Of a stretch of 64,000 nt of DNA, positions 59,071-64,000 are shown one piece after another. How positions within the stretch are numbered: the stretch's first letter is position 1; each line of letters starts with the position of its first letter. The notes under the pieces were generated by a model, which was given only the letters and a program-made list of their open reading frames with translations, had not been told where the DNA came from and did not search any database. A program made the position numbers and the translations under genes. This stretch comes from Balaenoptera acutorostrata. Lineage: Eukaryota; Chordata; Mammalia; Artiodactyla; Balaenopteridae. The DNA is taken from NCBI RefSeq assembly GCF_949987535.1, contig NC_080066.1, positions 90,911,600 to 90,975,599 on the forward strand, in the 5' to 3' direction.

Positions 59071-61351
59071 GGTCCTCTTCCCATATAAATTAATACAGAG
59101 TGTTCAGAACCTTCCTGGAAGTAGGGTTCCTAGGTTGTAAAGTAGAATGGAATGTGCCAGTTTAAACCCCCATAAGTTTATGTCTCATTACTTCTTGTTC
59201 ATTTTTTTAATTTAATGTTTATTTTTAGTTTTTGTAACCACAAATCTGATTACAATGTTTCATTTGTTCTAGGTGTGGAAGATGTGGTTCTTTAATACAT
59301 ATATCTATTTATCTTCGGATCCATTTCCCCTGTGGGTTATGACACAATGTTGAGTCGTCTTCTCTTGGAATTCCGTAGGTCTTTGGCGATTATATATTTC
59401 ACATGTGTTTGTATATCTTTATTAACCCCAGTATTCTAATGTATCCAATCCTCACACCTTTTCATTTCGTTAACCATTAGTTTCTTTAATGAATCTGTGA
59501 TTGCCTTTCTTCGTGGAAATATCTTCAAGGGTATCAATTTTTAGGTAACACCTATAAGTGATACCATAGGATATGTGTCTTTCGCTTTCTGAGTTACTTC
59601 AAGTTGTGTGAGTACCTGTAGACTCATCTATGGTGCTGCAAACGATGTTGTTTCCGTTGTTTCCTTGGCTAATATTCCATCTGTACATGTACCAGTTCTT
59701 CTTTGGCCATTCATCTTTTGAAGGACTTTGTGGTTGTTTTCATGTCTTGTCTATTGTAATACTGCTACAGTGCACTATTGCCTGCCTGTGTCATTCAATT
59801 CTGTCTTCCTAGATCATAGGCCCAGGATTGGGCCCGCTGAATCATATGGTAGCTCAAAATTTACCTTTTAAAGACACCTTTTTCTGTTTTTATTAGTGGC
59901 TGTTACCAGTTTACATCCCACTTAAAGTTGAGAGTATGCATTTCTCCACAACCCCTTCGGCATTTATTGTTTGTAGTTGTTTTGCTGATGGTCATTCTCA
60001 CTGGAATGCGCTGATACCTTTTTGTGGTTGAATTTGCATGCGTCTAATAATTCCTTATATTGAGATATTAGCCATATGCTTTCTCTTTCTTTTTAAAGAG
60101 TCGAACTTACAGTTTCAAATTGTTTTCATGTAGTATGTGCCACATTTTGAATTTTTTTGGCGATTACCTCCCTCAAGACATTAAAACAAACAAACAAAAA
60201 GACATTTAGACGGCAGGTGTCATTTGCCGCCCCGAAGTTCTTGTGGATATGAAGTGAGCATTAGCACAGCTTTTAAAGCTGCTGTTGTGGGTAACAGCCA
60301 CAGGGCGGTAGCATTTCGACATTACACACTCTGGTTCCTAGGGAAACAGAATCTTCCTGAAAGTTGTGTTTCTCGGTTTTACATTAGAGTGGAATGTGCC
60401 CGGATAAACCTCCAAAAGCTTATGTCTCCTTCCTTATGTCTGTTTATAAAATTTAATTTATATTTTTTCTCAGAGTAATATTCCATTGTGTATATGGACC
60501 ACTTCTTCTTTGTGCATTCATCTGTTGATGGACATTTTGGTTGCTTCCAAGTCTTGGCTGTGGTAAATATTGCTGCAAGGCAGGATTGCTAGCCTGTGTC
60601 TTTTTGATTCTCGTCTTCTCAGGTGATAGGCCCAGCAGTGGGCCTGCTGGATTGAATCGTAGCTCCATGTTTACCTTGTGAAGGCTCCTCCATTCTGTTT
60701 TCATTGATGGCTCTTACCAGTTTACATCCCACTTAGAGCTGAGGGTACGCAATTCTCCACAACCCCTTTGGCATTTATTGTTTGCAGAACTTTTGCTGAT
60801 GGTCATTCGGATACATTTCTCTAGGCTGGATTTGCATGTCTTTAATAATTCCTAATGTTGAGCGTTCTGCCACGCCTTTGTTGTTGTTGTTGTTGTTTAA
60901 AAACAAAAGAAAAAAAGTGTGAGTAAAATATACCTGTTGAAATTGTCGTGTTGAAATGTTGCCCTGTTTTGAATTTCTGGGTCTATTTTCGATCCCAGGA
61001 CTTTTTTTTGATGGCAGGTGTCATTTACAGGTCTGCAATTATTGTGAATATTAAGTGACCATTATCCCTGGGTTAACAGCTGCTGTTGCAGGATACGGTC
61101 ACAAGGCTGCAGCATTTCTCCATGCCCAAATCTGGTTACTAGGGCAACAGAGCCTTCCTGGAAGTCCTGTTCCTAGGTTGTAAATTAGAATGGAATGTGC
61201 CAGGAAAAACCCCCATAAGTTTGTCTCATTACGTCTTGTCCGTTTTGTAAATTTAAATTTTATTTGTTATCACAGCAAATTTGATTAGAATGTTTTGTTT
61301 GTTCTAGGTGTGCAAGATGTGGTTTTCTTACACATATACATATATCTATTC
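54690..61351 (-). repeat. Satellite HOR 4 (6,662 bp, A-unit SINE present)
   Basis: Subunits A4 54690-57042, B4 57043-59310 and C4 59311-61351. A4 contains a sense SINE within gamma; the B site is empty. It shares B-unit variants with HOR 3. Confidence 0.93.
55637..55968 (+). mobile_element. CHR-type SINE in A4, with target-site duplication
   Basis: Sense SINE: head ggcttccctggtggcgcagt, B box ggttcgagccc, tail ccaaaaataaagaaataaat. The duplication is aaaactgctgttccg (55637-55651) and aaaactgctgttgcg (55954-55968), one mismatch. HORs 1-3 have the empty site aaaactgctgttgcgg. It interrupts the gamma module of subunit A. Confidence 0.95.
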
Positions 61352-64000
61352 ATCTTCGGATCCCTACCCAATGTAGGTTATGACACAGTGTTGAGTAGTC
61401 TTCTCTCGGAATTCCGTAGGTCTTTGGTGATTATATATTTCACCTGTGTTTGTATATCTCTGTTAACCCCAATATCCTAATGTATCCAATCTTCACAACT
61501 TTCCAATTGGTTATCCAAAAGTTTAAGAAATCTGTGATTGCCTTTCTCTGTGGAAATACCTTCATTGGTATCAATTTTTAGGTAACACCTGTAATTGATA
61601 TAATAGGGTATGTGTCTTTCGCCTTCTGACTTACTGCCAGTTGTGTGATTACCTCCAGACTCATCCATGGTTCTGCAGACTGCATTGTTTCATTTTCTTT
61701 TCGTGACTAATATTCCCTGTGTACCCATACCAGTTCTTCTGTGTCCATTCGTCTCTTGATGGACTTTTTGGTTTTTTCCATGTCTTGGCTATTTTAATAC
61801 TGCCGAAGTGCAGTTTTGCCTGCCTGTGTCTTTATATTTCTGTCTCCCTAGGTTATAGGCCAAGGGGTGGGCTTGCAGGGTCATATGGTATCTCAATGTT
61901 TACCTGTTAAAGGCAGCTCCATTCTGTTTTCCTTCGTGGCACTTACCAGTTTACGAGCCACTTAAAGTTGAGGGTATGAATTTCACCACAGCCCCTTCAG
62001 GATTTATTGTTTGTATTTTTTTGCTGATGGTCATTCTGACCGGTGTGAGCTGATACCTTTTTGTGGCTGGATTTGCATATGTCTTATAATTCCTTATATG
62101 GAGCTTATAGCCATGTACTTTTTGGTTGTTTTTTAAAGAGTGAGCACAGCTTACCTATTCAAATGGTTTCTTGAAGTCTGTGCCATATTTTGAATTCTTT
62201 TGGCCATTACCTCCCTCAACACATTTTGTTGGCAGGTGTCATTTATAGCCCTGCAGTCCTTGGGCCGGCATATGAAGTGTCCTTTAGCACAGGTTTTAAA
62301 ACTGCTGTTCCGGGCTTCCCTGGTGGCGCAGTGGTTGAGAATCTGCCTGCTAATGCAGGGGACACGGGTTCGAGCCCTGGTCTGGGAAGATCCCACATGC
62401 CACGGAGCGGCTGGGCCCGTGAGCCACAACTACTGAGCCTGCGCGTCTGGAGCCTGTGCCCCGCAACGGGAGGGGCCGCGATAGTGAGAGGCCCGCGCAC
62501 CGCGATGAAGAGCGGTCCCTGCACCGCGATGAAGGGTGGCCCCCACTTGCCGTAACTAGAGAAAGCCCTCGCACGAACCGAAGACCCAACACAGCCAAAA
62601 ATAAAGAAATAAATAAAACTGCTGTTGCGGCAAAGGGCCACAGGGCGGCAGGATTTCTACATTCCCCACTGGTTATGAGGGAAAAAGTACCTGCCTGGAA
62701 GTAGTGTTCCTTGGTTGTAAATTCGAGTGGATTGTGCACGGATACACCTCCAAAGCTTATGTCTCCTTAACTTAGGTTTGTTTTTTATATTTAATTTATA
62801 TTTTTTATCGGAGTAATATTCCTTTGTGTACGTGGACCACTTCTTCTTTGTGCATTCATCTGTTGATGGAAATTTTGGTTGTTCCAAGTCTTGGCTAGGG
62901 TACATAGTGCTGCAGTGTACGATTGTCAACCTGTTTCTTTTGATTCTGGTCTTCTCAGGTGATAGGGCCCGTAATGGGCCTACCAGGTCATATGGTGGCT
63001 CAATTTTTACCTTTAAACCTACCTCCTTTCTGTTCTCACTATTGCCTCTTCCCAGTTGACATCCCACCAGCAGCTAGAGGGCACACAGGTCTCTACAACC
63101 CCTTGAGTATTTATTGTTTAGAGATTTTTGCTTATGATCATTCTGACTGTTGTCAGGTAAAAGTTTTTGTAGGTTGCATTTGCATATCTTTATTAATTCC
63201 TGACGTTGAGCTTTTTCCATGGCCTTTATTGTTAAACAAACAAACAAAAAATAGAACGAAGAAAATATATAAGTTAAATATGCCTCTTGAAATTGTCTTC
63301 TTGAAAGGTTGCCCTCTTTTGAATTTTTTCGTCGATATTTGAACCCAGGATACTTTTTTGAGGGCAGGTGTCATTTACAGAGCTGCAATTCTCGTGAATA
63401 TTAAGTGACCCTTAGCACTGTGTTTAAATCTGCTTTTGCAGGAGACGGTCACAAGGCTGTGGCAGTTCTCCATTCCCAAATCTGGTTAACTAGGGCCAAA
63501 GAGCCTTCCTGGGTGTAACGTTCCAACTTGTAAATTAGAATGGAATGTGCCAGCAAAAACCTCCATAGGTTTATGTCTCATTCCTTCTTGTTGGCTTTCT
63601 TAATTTAATTTTTATTTGTTATCACAGCAAATTTGATTACAATGTTTTGTTTCTGCTAGGTGTGCAAGGTGTCATTGTTTTACACATATACATATATCTA
63701 TTCATCTTCGGATCCATTTCCCATGTGAGTTATGACACAATGTTGAGTAGTCTTCTCTCGGTGTTCCGTAGGTCTTTGGTGCTTATATATTTCACATGTG
63801 TTGGTATATCTCTGTTTATCCCAATATCCTAATTTATCCAATCCTCACCCCTTTCCATTTGGTTAACCATGCGTTTGTTGATTGAATGTATGATTGCCTT
63901 TCTCTCTGAAAAATCTTCATTGGTATCCGTTTTTAGGTAACACCAATAAGTGATATCATAGGATATGTGTCCTTCGCTTTGTGACTTACTTCAAGTTGTG
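61352..64000 (-). repeat. Satellite HOR 5, truncated by window end
   Basis: A5 61352-63703 complete, with the same sense SINE as A4; B5 begins at 63704 and is cut by the window. A few private changes are present (for example ccatggttctgcagactgca where the other copies read ccatggttccgcaaactgca). Confidence 0.92.
62298..62629 (+). mobile_element. CHR-type SINE in A5, same insertion as in A4
   Basis: Same site, orientation and duplication (62298-62312 with the private ttccg variant, 62615-62629). It appears identical to the A4 copy over its length, showing that HORs 4 and 5 share a recent ancestor. Confidence 0.95.

Larger units (their letters stand above)
34961..64000 (-). repeat. LINE-1-derived higher-order satellite array
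   Basis: At least 29 kb of tandem repeats, open at the window end. The landmark atcttcggatcc recurs at 34961, 36997, 39622, 41661, 43695, 46306, 48345, 50382, 52649, 54690, 57043, 59311, 61352 and 63704. Spacings repeat as about 2.04, 2.27 (2.6 with SINE) and 2.04 kb (A, B, C), giving a higher-order period of 6,700, 6,684, 6,345 and 6,662 bp. Each subunit holds two antisense LINE-1 segments alternating with two gamma modules. Aligned HORs differ only at scattered bases, by eye about 1-2%, while A, B and C within one HOR differ far more. No internal gene is supported. Strand is given as that of the LINE-1 source. Confidence 0.95.

Noticed and set aside
34961..64000. Conserved 60-136-codon frames recurring in the array as a possible gene family
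   Set aside because: They are degraded antisense LINE-1 ORF2 or SINE sequence. Conservation across HORs follows from recent copying, and paralogous frames in A, B and C are not preserved.
34961..64000. CRISPR-like array because of regular repeats
   Set aside because: The period is about 2 kb and 6.7 kb with no short repeat/unique spacer structure, in a mammalian retroelement context.
34961..64000. CENP-B box in the satellite
   Set aside because: TTCG-containing motifs such as ttcgtggaaat occur, but none with the required downstream CGGG was seen on a visual scan. Centromere function is neither supported nor excluded.

Overview
The window is non-coding, repeat-dominated mammalian DNA, almost certainly from a cetacean. 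The youngest elements are tRNA-derived SINEs of the CHR type, whose tRNA-like head begins at ggcttccctggtggcgcag and carries an RNA polymerase III B box (ggttcgagccc), together with an ungulate/cetacean LINE-1 lineage. The ruminant hallmark repeats (BovB, Bov-A) were not seen. I found no host protein-coding gene, RNA gene, CRISPR array or prokaryotic feature. Every long open frame lies in a retroelement or a repeat.

Layout. 1-7.4 kb: old 5'-truncated LINE-1 pieces, one of which splits a decayed endogenous retrovirus, plus unassigned sequence. 7.45-12.62 kb: a young LINE-1 with a perfect 15-bp target-site duplication, an intact 301-codon ORF1 and an ORF2 broken only by two nonsense codons near its 3' end. 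12.6-16.4 kb: mostly unassigned DNA with one SINE. 16.4-27.3 kb: two decayed near-full-length LINE-1s, the second inserted into the first. 27.3-30.0 kb: a diverged repeat, 1,760 bp from copy to copy, built from an antisense LINE-1 3' end plus a non-LINE-1 module, with a palindromic mariner-like element inside. 30.0-35.0 kb: an antisense gammaretrovirus-like pol fossil, a 65-bp minisatellite, GC-rich unassigned DNA and an antisense young LINE-1 3' end.

34.96-64.0 kb (runs off the window): a tandem satellite array of about 6.3-6.7 kb higher-order repeats (HORs), four complete and a fifth partial. Each HOR has three related subunits of about 2.04 kb (A), 2.27 kb (B, without its SINE) and 2.04 kb (C). 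Each subunit contains two rounds of an antisense LINE-1 ORF2/3'UTR segment followed by a module of about 230 bp, called gamma here, whose source I do not recognise. Two SINE insertions with target-site duplications mark HOR lineages: one is shared by HORs 1 and 2, the other by HORs 4 and 5, and HOR 3 carries the empty site for both.

Interpretation (inference): the window spans the edge of a satellite block, from element-riddled flank, through diverged old units at 27-30 kb, to a homogenised HOR array. The array and its older 1,760-bp relative are the most interesting content. The 1,760-bp spacing should be compared with the known common cetacean satellite, reported with monomers of about 1.6-1.8 kb; that comparison could not be made here.
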